Positions 34,501 to 44,756 of a stretch of 64,000 bases of DNA are shown piece by piece. The DNA is taken from positions 310,001-374,000 of the forward strand of contig JAVTVY010008181.1 of NCBI GenBank assembly GCA_036873755.1. Direction: 5' to 3'. This DNA comes from Hanleya hanleyi (Eukaryota; Mollusca; Polyplacophora; Lepidopleurida; Hanleyidae). The notes beneath the pieces were generated by a model. The model had not been told where the DNA came from. It saw only the letters and a list, made by a program, of their open reading frames with translations, and made no database searches. How positions within the stretch are numbered: position 1 is the stretch's first letter; each line of letters begins with the position of its first letter. A program made the position numbers and the translations under genes.

Positions 34501-34860
34501 AAAAAATGCGGAATACGGACTTTACCCCTAAAATAGGGGAAAACCCCTATCAACCCTAGCCAAAAGGGCTAATATTGGTCTCCGGGCTTATTGAGACCTG
34601 CCTATCAAGTCAATGGGATGGGTGCATGAAAAAATTTCTCCAGAAAAAAAGCGGAATACGGACTTTACCCCTAAAACAAGGGAAAACACCTATCAACCCT
34701 AGCCAAAAGGGCTAACATCGGTGCCCGGGCTTATCGGGGCCTGCCTATCAAGTCAATGGGGTGGGTGCATGTAAAATTAGGATTTTTCCCCGAAACTATA
34801 AAAGCGGAATACAGACTTTACCCCTACAATAGGGCCCTGTATTATACAATATAAGGGAAA
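34500..34860 (+). repeat. Two tandem units of about 180 bp
   Basis: Units share GCGGAATACGGACTTTACCC, CAACCCTAGCCAAAAGGGCT and CTATCAAGTCAATGGG. The same units occur at 40650-40990, 46810-47170, 56190-56400 and 63310-63530. Confidence 0.85.
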
Positions 34861-35890
34861 ATGCCTGTATGGGGTATGGAGATGGGCAATTTTTTTTTGT
34901 GGGCTTTACTATGGCTTGTGGGGTCTCGTTTTTCTCGTCTCGCCAAGAAAATGACAATGGGAAGGGTCCCGGAGCGAATCGGTGAAATTTTTTGGGAAAA
35001 GTCACCGAGGTCTGTATATAGGCTCATACTGGCTATATGGGGGAGGGGTGGTCAAATTTTTTTGTGGGCTTTACTATGGTTTGTGGGGTCTCGTTTTTCT
35101 CGTCTCGGCAAGAAAATGACAATGGGAAGGGTTTCGAAGCGAATCGGTGAAATTTTTGGGAAAAGTCACCGAGGTCTGTATATAGGCTCATACTGGCTAT
35201 ATGGGGGGAGGGGTGGTCAAATTTTTTTGTGGGCTTTGCTATGGGTTGTGGGGTCGCGTTTTTCTCGTCTCTCCGAGAAAATCACAATGGGAAGGGTCCC
35301 GGAACGAAACGGTGAAATTTTGGGAAAAGCTCACCGAGGCCTGGGTAGGCTATATGGGGGATAGGTCCAACCTGGGAAATTCACACACGTTCATTGTGAT
35401 ATGGGTTGTTTGGTCTTGTTTTTCTCGTCTCGTCATTTAGAACATGATGGGAGGGGTCCCGGAGGTAAGCGGTGAAATTTTTGGAAAAGTACCGGGTAGG
35501 GCTGTATATAGGCCTATAGGTTGGCTATGGGGGTATAGGTTCCACCTGGGAAATTCGCACACGTTCATTGTGATATGGGTTGTTTATTCTTGTTTTTCTC
35601 GTCTCGTCATTTAGAACACGATGGGAGGGGTCCCGGAGGTAAGCGGTGAAAAGTCACCGAGGGCTGTATATAGGCCTATAGGTTGGCTATGGGGGTATAG
35701 GTACCACCTGGGAAATTCACACACGTTCATTGTGATATGGGTTGGTTGGTCTTGTTTTTCTCGCCATTTAGAACACGATGGAAGGGGTCGCGGAGGTAAG
35801 CGGTGAAATTTTTGGAAAAAGTCACGGAGGTCTGGGTAGGCCCATAGGCCTATACTGCATGGCTATGGGGTATAGGTCCATACCGGGTGG
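34861..35890 (+). repeat. Array with 165-bp period
   Basis: GTGGGCTTTACTATGG recurs at 34899, 35064 and 35229, exactly 165 bp apart, followed by shorter related units with CACACGTTCATTGTGATATG. Because 165 is divisible by three, a 167-codon frame stays open here. The homologous arrays in other arms have 166-bp steps and shifted frames, so I read it as non-coding. Confidence 0.85.
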
Positions 35891-35894
35891 ACGT

Positions 35895-36790
35895 TTTGGG
35901 GTCTAGGTGAACCATTAATGATCCTATGGTGTCGTATGAGGTCTTATTTTGAATCTCCTTGGAGGAGCATCCGACTAGACTAATGGTTCGTCCATTTTCA
36001 ATAGTATGCGCATGCGCAGTCTGGCCGTAGTATAGAAAGCAGGCATTTTGGGGGGGTATGTGGGTGTGTGTTTGGGGTAGAGATGGACCGCTATGGGTCC
36101 GAATGGGTCGTGGAAGGTGTCAAAGTGAAGCTTGTGTGGGTTAGAGTCAGAATGGTGTGTTTTTAAGTGCAAGTCGCGTCAATCTGCGCATGCGCAGTTG
36201 GCTGTAGTAAGTAAAGTGGCCATTTTGGGGCAGTACAGGAAGGTATTTGGTGTCGAGATGGACCATCCTTGGTCCGAATGCGTCCTGGAAGGTGTCATCT
36301 TGTAGCTCTCGGGGTGTACATTCCGATTTGAGGGCTGCCCACGTCATATGTGACGTCATCGGTGACGTCATCAGTAGGAGTATTAGCGAAAGCGGACATT
36401 TTGGGGAAGTGAAAGAAGGTATTTGGTGTGGAGGTGGACCATCCCTGGTCCGATTGTGTCGTGGGAGGTGTCATGTTGTAGCTCTCGGGGTGTAGACTCC
36501 GATTTGAGGAATGTTCGCGTCATCTGTGACGCCATCGGTAACGTCATCAGTACGAGTAGTAGCGAAAGTGGGCATTTTGGGGAAGTGCAGGAAGGTATTT
36601 GGGGTAGAGAGGGGCCATCCTTGGTCCGAATGCGTCGAGGGATGTGTCATCTTGTAGCTCTCGGGGTGTACATCCCGATTTGCGGGATGTTCACGTCATC
36701 TGTGACGTCATCAGTATGGAGTAGTAGCCAAAGTGGGCGTTTTGGGGGTGTGTGGAGGTGTGTTTGGGGAAGAGAGGGGAGGATTAGTAG
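35895..36790 (+). promoter_or_regulatory. Tandem modules with NRF-1-like and CRE-like sites
   Basis: Units of about 150-180 bp share GGCATTTTGGGG, GATGGACC and TGTAGCTCTCGGGGTGTA. Some carry TGCGCATGCGCA-type sequences (36006-36019 and 36184-36197), which match the NRF-1 consensus. Others carry the CRE consensus TGACGTCA (36351-36358, 36363-36370, 36703-36710). Whether these act as regulatory DNA is inference; the module repetition is direct. Confidence 0.6.
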
Positions 36791-36840
36791 TATAAAAGCG
36801 CATTTCGAGACCTATTGACCTTGCGGCGCTATGCGCAATG

Positions 36841-37330
36841 AGTGTATGCGCGTATGTGTGTGTGTGTGTGTGTGTGTTGGTGTATGTGTGTGTGTGCGTC
36901 TGTGTGCGTGTGCGTGTGTGCGTGTGCTTGCGTGCGTGTGTACGCGTGTGTGTGTTTATGCGTGTGTGTATACGTCTGTGTGCGTTGGTGTATGCGTGTG
37001 TGTGTGCGTGCGTCTGTGTGTATGTGTGTGCGTGTATGCGTGCATGTGTGTGTGCATGTGTGCATGCGTCTGTGTGGGTGCATGCGTCTGTGTGTGTGTT
37101 TATGCGTGTATGTATACGTCTGTGTATACGTCTGTGTGCGTGTGTGTATGCGTGTGTGTGTATGCGTCTGTGTGTGCGTGTGTGCGTGTATGCGTGCGTG
37201 TGTGTGTATGCATGTGTGCATGCGTCTGTGTGTGTGTGCATGCGTCTGTGTGTGTGTGTTTATGCGTGTATGTATACGTCTGTGTATATGTGTGCTTGCG
37301 CGTACGCCTGGGTGTGTGTCTGTATGCAGG
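36841..37330. repeat. TG/TGTGCG microsatellite, about 490 bp
   Basis: Almost pure alternating purine-pyrimidine (TGTGTGCG, TATGCGTG), a Z-DNA-prone tract. It generates long meaningless open frames of Cys/Val and His/Thr on both strands, which I reject. Confidence 0.95.
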
Positions 37331-37394
37331 CGCACGCTCCTGTGGTGCACCCTGTACCCTATAGCCCGTAGGGCATAGGGTACGCCACCAAGCA

Positions 37395-37560
37395 CAGAAT
37401 ACATGTACTCTGCGCATGTCCATGTATTCTACCCATATTCATGCACATGTACTATGTGCCTGTACATGTAGTCTGTTCATGTACATATACTGTCAATGTA
37501 CATGTTCCTTGTCCTTCTACATGTACTCTGTGCATGTCATTCTACATGTACTCTGTTCAC
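37395..37560. repeat. CATGTAC-rich degenerate repeat
   Basis: ACATGTACTCTG recurs four times and CATGTAC or ACATGT many more times between the microsatellite and the C2H2 gene. The repeat has no counterpart in the second palindrome. Confidence 0.7.
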
Positions 37561-37570
37561 AACCGGTGAC

Positions 37571-37832
37571 AGAACAACAACAACAAGGATGACAGGTCAA
37601 TCATTTTATTTTCCCCTCCAGTACATTATACTCACGCTGGGGGAGCCGCGTTGGGTATATTTACAATACAAGAAGACTCTTGTCCAATCAGAGGCCGCCA
37701 TTTGCATTTGTCATATTCGTTCCTGTCCGTTAGATGTATTATCGGCTGTTCTTGTCCAATCAGAAGTCTCCATTTCAGAAAGTTCCATCTTCGGCCATGT
37801 TCGCTCTGAACCGTTTATTCTAATCATCGTCG
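37571..37832 (-). terminator. 3' UTR and poly(A) region of the five-finger gene
   Basis: On the minus strand it contains AATAAA (37605-37610) and a downstream TTGTTGTTGTT tract. It is clearly homologous to the 3' UTRs of the paired C2H2 genes at 58380-58637 and 61384-61660, sharing CTGGGGGAGCCGCGTTGGGT (plus strand) and CTTGTCCAATCAGAGGCCGC. Confidence 0.75.
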
Positions 37833-37895
37833 GGCAGGCCAGGATACCGTTGAGGCCACATATCCTCAGATAGTTGTTTGTGCATTCTGAGTATT
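37833..37895 (-). pseudogene. Relic C-terminal tail of the paired C2H2 gene type
   Basis: A short frame reads MHKQLSEDMWPQRYPGLPDD and ends in a stop. It matches the C-terminal tail of the one-finger proteins (RKQLFQDMLPEEYPGLPDDA). It lies downstream of the stop at about 37917, so the tail is no longer joined to the body here. Confidence 0.65.
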
Positions 37896-37918
37896 TATCA
37901 CTGCATGGGTGAATACAT

Positions 37919-38466
37919 TCATTCGATGGGAAGATTCCGTAATTTGGTCACAAAGAACGTAACATTGGTCACCCTCTCTACTACCCATTGGGTGTTGGGG
38001 CGTTGTTGTTGGGCCCATTTCAAGACATCCAATTGTTCCAGTTTCTCCAGCATCGTCTCTAGCGAGGTCCGGTTAATGATGGTAAACGGTTGGTCAAATA
38101 CCCGGATGTTACTGCTCAGGTAAAAGTATCGGACTTGGTCTGTCTCCTTATGCTGCAGCACATAACCAAACGCCAGATTCAATTTGAAAGACGTAGCTTG
38201 GTCATTGAAGATGGCTTCCACGTAGTTGCGTAGACGGGTGAGGCCAGTCAGCCGGAAATTGTAGATATCTTGAATAGGGCGATGACGGAGGAAACAGTGC
38301 CGTATCATGGGCCAATGGCGCCGATAGTTGTCACTCACTGGATGGGCGTCCTGTAAGAGATCGCTGGGAACATCCACCGCATCTTCCAGAAAATGTTCGT
38401 TGTTGTCAGGCGTATGACTGGGAACAGTAATGCTAGAGACCGGCTTGATATCTAGGCTCTTCTGAA
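37919..38466 (-). pseudogene. Second half of the five-finger gene, conserved unknown domain
   Basis: The frame continues from an acidic linker (ITESPPIPIVQKSLD) into a domain with YVEAIFNDQATSFKLNLAFG, VRYFYLSSNIRVF, QQQRPNTQWVVERVTNVTFF and LRNLPIE. From memory, this pattern (FN-D...FKLN, RYFYLSSN, RPN-W-V--VTNVTF) recurs in uncharacterised invertebrate proteins that also carry C2H2 fingers and a viral-type family B polymerase; I could not search. An internal methionine at 38377 is the first in this frame. The domain joins the finger region only through a frameshift near 38520. Confidence 0.55.
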
Positions 38467-39048
38467 CTATGGGTATAGGCGGGCTCTCCGTGATCGCATC
38501 ACCAGTGGCATTCGTCTCCCCGGGTTCATTTCAGTGGGTCTGTCCCTCCTGGGTGCCTCTTTAGTGGAAAGTTGTCCCTCATGCCGTGGTGACGGGGCAT
38601 GAATCAAACGTTGGTGCTGTCTTAGCCAACTGGGTCGTTTGAAGAGTCGACCACAATCGTTACATTGTACCGTCGCACCCTCGTGGAGTGCCCTCTCATG
38701 GCGCAGTAAATTATCCTCCCGATTGAATGACCGTGCGCATATTATACAAGTATACCGTGCATCGTTGTGGGCGGAGGCCTCGTGACGTCGTAAACTTTCT
38801 ATAAGAGTAAACTGCTTCTGGCAAGTTGTGCAAGTGAACATCTTGGTGGTTGACAGAGTGTCGGATGAAACGACCAGGCCGCTATCCTCGTGGAGTGCCC
38901 TCTCATGGCGCAGTAAATTACCCTCCCGATTGAATGACCGTGCGCAGGTTATACAAGTATACCGTACATCGTTGTGGATGGAGGACTCGTGTCGTCGCAA
39001 ATCTTCTGGGCGAGTAAACTGCTTCTGGCAAGTTGTACAAGAGAACAT
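38467..39048 (-). CDS. Five-finger C2H2 protein, N-terminal part, frameshifted
   Basis: I chose the methionine at 39046-39048 because the upstream in-frame one (39093) overlaps a TATA box. The frame encodes five C2H2 fingers with C-x2-C-x12-H-x4-H spacing: residues 4-25, 32-53, 73-94, 101-122 and 129-150. Fingers 1-2 and 3-4 are nearly identical pairs, an internal duplication. A basic tail (RRMPLVMRSRRARLYP) follows, probably a frameshift product. Reading one base over, near the CCCGGGG run around 38520, gives the acidic linker and conserved domain below. It is probably a nucleic-acid-binding protein of the mobile element. It could be a pseudogene, use a programmed shift, or reflect a sequencing error in the run. 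Confidence 0.7.
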   Translation of the reverse strand: MFSCTTCQKQFTRPEDLRRHESSIHNDVRYTCITCARSFNREGNLLRHERALHEDSGLVVSSDTLSTTKMFTCTTCQKQFTLIESLRRHEASAHNDARYTCIICARSFNREDNLLRHERALHEGATVQCNDCGRLFKRPSWLRQHQRLIHAPSPRHEGQLSTKEAPRRDRPTEMNPGRRMPLVMRSRRARLYP

Positions 39049-39092
39049 ATCGACTGTGGATCTGGAAATGATGAATGCCGTAAAAATTGCCA

Positions 39093-39100
39093 CTTTTATA
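39093..39100 (-). promoter_or_regulatory. TATA box of the five-finger gene
   Basis: TATAAAAG on the minus strand lies about 45 bp before the chosen ATG. CACAGTCGA follows 42 bp after the TATA start. The one-finger genes have the same TATAAAAG and CACAGTCGA elements (30 bp apart). Confidence 0.6.
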
Positions 39101-39109
39101 CGTTTTTCC

Positions 39110-39575
39110 GTGACATTCGTGTCTTTTCGGCAACCTCCGTGTCTCTTCGGTCACCTCCGTGTCTCTCCGGTAACCTCCGTGACATCTTCGGTCACCTCCG
39201 TGTCTCTTCGGTGAGCTCCGTGACATCTTCGGTAACCTCTGTGTCTCTCCGGGCACCTCCGTGACATCTTCGGTCACCTCCGTGTCTCTTCGGTCACCTC
39301 CGTAACTACCCGGCTGTTCCCATGTAACCCGGATGGATCTCCGTGTCTCTTCGGTGACCTCCGTGACATCATCGGTAACCTCCGTGTCTTTTCGGCAACC
39401 TCCGTGTCTCTTCGGTCACCTCCGTGTCTTTTCGGTGACGTCCGTGACTCTTCGAGCACCTCCGTGTCTCTTCGGTAACCTCCGTGACATCTTCGGTCAC
39501 CTCCGTGTCTCTTCGGTGACCTCCGTGACATCTTCGGTAACCTTCGGTCACCTCTGTAACTATCCGGCTGTTCAG
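39110..39575. repeat. CTCCGTG/CTTCGGT minisatellite
   Basis: Tandem variants of CTCCGTGTCTCTTCGGTCAC and CTCCGTGACATCTTCGGTAA fill the region directly upstream of the five-finger gene. The same units, fewer of them, flank the second palindrome's gene pair (58045-58135 and 61885-61985). Open frames on both strands are repeat-driven. Confidence 0.9.
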
Positions 39576-39924
39576 TTGTATACCTCGATGTACCCGTATG
39601 GAGCACACAGCTAAAGGACCCGGATAGAAAACCCCGGGTGTAGGCGCGGACGTCATTGACAAGAGCCTGGATGTACAAATATCCGGATGTACCCGGATGT
39701 GAAAGTCCCCGGATGTAAAAGTGCCCGGATGTTTACGAATGTTCCACCATTCTGGACTTCTATCAGGTCCATGTCCAGAAGCTCTCATGTCCTGCATGTG
39801 AGTAGTCATATTGTGTGTGTATGCGTCTGTGTGTGTGTGCGTGTATGTGCGTGTGTGTGTATGCGTCTGTGTGTATGCGTGTGTGTGTGTGTGTATGCAA
39901 CCACCACCACCACCACCATTATCT
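39576..39924. other. Spacer with CCCGGATGT repeats and TG tract
   Basis: CCGGATGT words recur between 39615 and 39735. A TGTGTATGCG microsatellite covers 39812-39898, followed by CCACCACCACCACCACCA. This combination repeats the TG-then-CCA order seen near the palindrome cores. Confidence 0.6.
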
Positions 39925-40261
39925 GAAATAATGTTCTTTGAGAATGAAACATTTCATGTTAATGAAAGTTCATGGACGAATGTCTTCGAAAGAACTGTTT
40001 TAGTAGGGGAGACCGGGGTAATGCCGGACGTATAACTTCAACACATGTGACATCGATACTTCTTTGCTGCACTGCAATTTACTTCTGCAATGGCAAAGAC
40101 ACAAAGTAGGTCTGCGGTTACCCAACAATTTGTTGTTCAATATAGATTTATTAACAAATCATAAAGTCGCGGTCACCCTGTCGCCAAATGCGACCAGATG
40201 AAATGTCCGATTTGACTGTGAAATTAAAGATGGGAGGTAGGTGGCCATAGTTCATAGATTC

Positions 40262-43200
40262 CAGTAGTATAGAAAGGACAGATAAAGCCAGGTTGACCTC
40301 ATTAATTGTTCCCCCGGGTAAAATTTGAGGCGGAACTGTGGCGGCAGGTGGCGGTCACGTGACGATCATGTGATCGTTGGGGAAAACCACCTTCAGCACA
40401 GAAGAGTTCCAATCTAGGGGGGAGGTAACTCTGGGTGACTATAGTTCCGTCAAAGGGCCCCTGGGCATGTATTCTTCCGCGGTGATGCGGTCTGGCGGTG
40501 ATGCGGTCGCGGGAAAAAGCTTCCGCGGAGAAAAAGTAGTCCCCAGATTTGAAATACGCTGCATGGTCCGATTGGGTCGAGTGAGGTATCAAAGTGAAGC
40601 ATTCGTGAAGGGCATCCAGTCATGGGTGGGTGCATGTAAAACTTTCTCCAGACAAAAAGCGGAATACGGACTACCCCTAAAATAGGGGAAAACCCCTATC
40701 AACCCTAGCCAAAAGGGCTAATATTGGTCTCCGGGCTTATTGAGACCTGCCTATCAAGTCAATGGGACGGGTGCATGTACAAATTTCTCCAGAAAAAAAG
40801 CGGAATACGGACTTTACCCCTAAAATAAGGGAAAATACCTATCAACCCTAGCCAAAAGGGCTAATATCGGTGCCCGGGCTTATCGGGGCCTGCCTATCAA
40901 GTCAATGGGGTGGGTGCATGTAAAATTAGGATTTTTTCCCGAAACTATAAAAAGCGGAATACGGACTTTACCCCTACAATAGGGGTCTGTATTATACAAT
41001 ATAAGGGAAAATGCCTGTATGGGGTATGGAGATGGTCAATTTTTTTTTGTGGGCTTTACTATGGCTTGTGGGGTCTCGTTTTTCTCGTCTCGCCAAGAAA
41101 ATGACAATGGGAAGGGCCCCGGAGCGAATCGGTGAAATTTTTGGAAAAAGTCACCGAGGTCTGTATATAGGCTCATACTGGCTATATGGGGGGGGAGGGG
41201 TGGTCAATTTTTTTGTGGGCTTTACTATGGGTTGTGGGGTCTCGTTTTTCTCGTCCCCCCGAGAAAAACACAATGGAAGGGGTCCCGGAGCGAAGCGGTG
41301 AAATTTTTGGAAAAAGTCACCGAGGTCTGTATATAGGCCTATAGGCTGGCTATGGGGGGTATAGGTCCAACCTGGAAAATTCACACACGTTCATTGTGAT
41401 ATGGGTTGTTTGGTCTTGTTTTTCACGTCTCGCCATTTAGAACACGATGGGAAGAGTCCCGGAGCGAAACGATGAAATTTTTGGAAAAGTGCCATATAGG
41501 CTCATATAGCTCCATAGGCTGGCTATGGGGGATAGATCCAACCTGGGAAATTCACACACGTTCATTGTGATAAGGGTTGTTTGGTCTTGTTTTTCACGTC
41601 TCGTCATTTAGAACACGATGGGAAGGGTCCCGGAGCGAATCGGTGAAATTTTTGGGGAAAAGTCACCGAGGTCTGTATATAGGCTCATACTGGCTATATG
41701 GGGGAGGGGTGGTCAATTTTTTTTGTGGGCTTTACTATGGCTTGTGGGGTCTCGCTTTTCTCGTCTCGCCAAGAAAATGACAATGGGAAGGGTTTCAGAG
41801 CGAATCGGTGAAATTTTGGGGAAAAGTCACCGAGGTCTGTATATAGGCTCATACTGGCTATATGGGGGGAGGAGTGGTCAATTTTTTTTTCTGGGCTTTG
41901 CTATGGGTTGTGGGGTCGCGTTTTTCTCGTCTCGCCGAGAAAATCACAATGGGAAGGGTCCCGGAACGAAACGGTGAAATTTGGGGAAAAGCTCACCGAG
42001 GCCTGGGTAGGCCCATAGGCTGGCTATATGGGGGATAGGTCCAACCTGGGAAATTCACACACGTTCATTGTGATATGGGTTGTTTGGTCTTGTTTTTTCT
42101 CGTCTCGTCATTTAGAACATGATGGGAGGGGTCCCGGAGGTAAGCGGTGAAATTTTTGGAAAAGTACCGGGTAGGGCTGTATATAGGCCTATAGGTTGGC
42201 TATGGGGGTATAGGTTCCACCTGGGAAATTCACACACGTTCATTGTGATATGGGTTGTTTGGTCTTGTTTTTCTCGTCTCGTCATTTAGAACACGGTGGG
42301 AGGGGGTCCCGGAGGTAAGCGGTGAAATTATGGGGAAAAGTCACCGAGGGCTGTATATAGGAATATAGGTTGGCTATGGGGCTATAGGTTCCACCTGGGA
42401 AATTCACACACGTTCATTGTGATATGGGTTGTTTGGTCTTGTTTTTCTCGTCTCGTCATTTAGAACACGATGGAAGGGGTCGCGGAGGTAAGCGGTGAAA
42501 TTTTTGGAAAAAGTCACGGAGGTCTGGGTAGGCCCATAGGCCTATACTGCATGGCTATGGGGTATAGGTCCATACCGGGTGGACGTTTTGGGGTCTAGGT
42601 GAGCCCCTAATGATCCTATTGTGTCGTATGAGGTCTTATTTTGAAGCTGTTGTGGAGGAGCATCCGACTAGACTAATGGTTCGTCCGTTTTCAATAGTAT
42701 GCGCTTGCGCAGTCTGGCCGTAGTATAGAACGCAGGCATTTTGGGGGGGGGTATGTGGGTGTGTGTTTGGGGTAGAGATGGACCGCTATGGGTCCGAATG
42801 GGTCGTGGAAGGTGTCAAAGTGAAGCTTGTGTGGGTTAGAGTCAGAATGGTGTGTTTTTAAGTGCAACTCGCGTCAATCTGCGCATGCGCAGTTGGCTGT
42901 AGTAAGTAAAGTGGCCATTTTGGGGCAGTACAGGAAGGTATTTGGGGTCGAGATGGACCATCCTTGGTCCGAATGCGTCCTGGAAGGTGTCATCTTGTAG
43001 CTCTCGGGGTGTACATTCCGATTTGAGGGCTGCCCACGTCATCTGTGACGTCATCGGTGACGTCATCAGTAGGAGTAGTAGCGAAAGTGGACATTTTGAG
43101 GAGGTGAAGGAAGGTATTTGGTGTAGAGATGGACCATCCCTGGTCCGATTGTGTCGTGGGATGTGTCATGTTGTAGCTCTCGGGGTGTAGACCCCGATTT

Positions 43201-43480
43201 GAGGGATGTTCGCGTCATCTGTGACGCCATCGGTAACGTCATCAGTACGAGTAGTAGCGAAAGTGGGCATTTTGGGGAAGTGCAGGAAGGTATTTGGGGT
43301 AGAGAGGGGCCATCCTTGGTCCAAATGCGTCGTGGGAGGTGTCATCTTGTAGCTCTCGGAGTGTACATCCCGATTTGAGGGATGTTCACGTCATCTGTGA
43401 GGTCATCAGTTGGGAGTAGTAGCCAAAGTGGGCGTTTTGGGGGGTTTGTGGAGGTGTGTTTGCGGTAGAGAGGGCAGGAT
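40262..43480 (+). repeat. Left-arm modules of palindrome 1
   Basis: In order: E-box terminal block (40262-40630), two 180-bp units (40650-40990), the GTGGGCTTTACTATGG array (about 41011-42550), then NRF-1/CRE-type modules (42590-43480) with TGACGTCA at 43046-43053 and 43058-43065. The order is the same as at 34127-36790. Confidence 0.85.
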
Positions 43481-43534
43481 TAGTAGTATAAAAGCGCATT
43501 TCGAGCCCTATTGACCTTGCGGCGCTATGCGCAA

Positions 43535-44140
43535 TGAGTGTATGCGCGTATTTGTGTGTGCGTGTGTGTGTGTGTGTGTGTGCGTCTGTGTGTGTGTGTG
43601 TGTGCGCGTGTGTATGTGTGTGTGTACGTATGCGTGCATGTGCGTATGCGTGTATGTGTGTATGCGTCTGTATGTATGCGTCTGTGTGTGTGGGTGTGTG
43701 TGTACACATGTTTGTGTGCGTGTGTGTGCGTGTGCTTGTGTGTGTAGGCGTGTGTGTGTGTGTGTGTGCGTGCATGTGTATGTGTATGTGTATGTGTATG
43801 TATGCCTCTGTGTGTGTGTATGTGTGCTTGAGAGTGTGTTTACGCGTGGGTATGTATGCGTGTGTGTGTGCGTGTGTGCGGGTGTGTATGAGTCTGTGTA
43901 TGTGTGCATTGCGTCTGTGTGTATGCGTGTATGCGTCTGTGTGTATGCGTGTGTGTGTGTGTGTATGCAACCACCACCACCATCACCTCTACCACCACCA
44001 CACACCACCACCACCACACACCACCACTACCACCACCACCACCGGGCGTTGACGCCCGTCAACGCCACCACCACCACCAGCACCACCACCGCACACCACA
44101 CCACCACACCACTACCACGACCACCACCACCGGGCACACG
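43535..44140. repeat. TG microsatellite then CCA/CCACCA tract
   Basis: TG-rich tract (43535-43969), then CCACCACCACC interrupted by CACCACACACC and a GGGCGTTGACGCCCGTCAAC hairpin near 44044. The right arm has a mirrored but much shorter TG part (44730-44755). Long open frames here are artefacts. Confidence 0.9.
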
Positions 44141-44146
44141 TCCCTG

Positions 44147-44520
44147 GTGCACCCTGTACCCTATAGCCCGTAGGGCATGGGGTACACCAGGATGTGGGTG
44201 CGATCGGAGCTCTTGGAGCTCAAAGCCTGTGGAGCTCAGAGCTCGGAAGTGACATTTGCATATGACCTCTGTGAGGTCACTTCCGCTTCCGTTAACGTGA
44301 CCCGAACTGACCTTTGACCCATGCGCGCGATAACAATACCGGATAAAAATTGCGAGCAGGGGTCAAAGATCAGTTCGGGTCACGTGAACGGAAGCGGAAG
44401 TGACCTCACAGAGGTCATATGCAAATGTCACTTCCGAGCTCTGAGCTCCACACGCTTTGAGCTCCAAGAGCTACGATCGCACCCACACCCTGGTGTACCC
44501 TATGCCCTACGGGCTATAGG
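44147..44520. promoter_or_regulatory. Core of palindrome 1
   Basis: Inverted halves meet around a loop near 44321-44353 containing TAACAATACCGGATAAAAAT. The halves carry GTACCCTATAGCCCGTAGGG, GAGCTC repeats, TTTGCATATGACC (octamer-like), TGACCTTTGACC-type direct half-sites, CGGAAGCGGAAGTGACC (ETS-like) and CACGTGA. The same core lies at 59860-60170. A divergent promoter or a replication or recombination centre are possible roles (inference). Confidence 0.6.
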
Positions 44521-44756
44521 GTACAGGGTGCACCAGGTACGTGTGCCCAGTGGTGGTGGTCGTGGTGGTGGTGTGGTGGTGTGCGGTGGTGGTGGTGGTG
44601 GCGTTGACGGGCGTCAACGCCCGGTGGTGGTAGTGGTGGCGGGTGGTGGTGTGTGGTGGTGGTGCTGTGTGGTGGTGTGTGGTGGTGGTAGTGGTGATGG
44701 TGGTGGTGGTGGTGGTGGTGGTGATGGTGGTTGCATACACACACACACACACGCAC

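Larger units (their letters stand above)
34127..37400 (+). mobile_element. Direct partial copy of the palindrome arm
   Basis: This segment repeats, in the same order and orientation, the left arm of the 39925-47888 palindrome. The order is terminal block, two 180-bp units, 165-bp array, NRF-1/CRE modules, TG microsatellite and GTACCCTATAGCCC hairpin. It stops before the palindrome core and passes into CATGTAC-rich DNA and the five-finger C2H2 gene. It looks like a third arm, from an older element or an internal duplication. Confidence 0.8.

Noticed and set aside
36831..37423. Long Cys/Val and His/Thr open frames on both strands
   Set aside because: They are translations of a TG/TGCG microsatellite; such DNA lacks stop codons in several frames.
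38974..39809. Several overlapping frames of 80-146 codons in the CTCCGTG repeat
   Set aside because: They occur on both strands of a minisatellite with a period that keeps frames open.
43386..44252. Open frames up to 241 codons
   Set aside because: Same microsatellite effect, extended by a CCA tract and the palindrome core.
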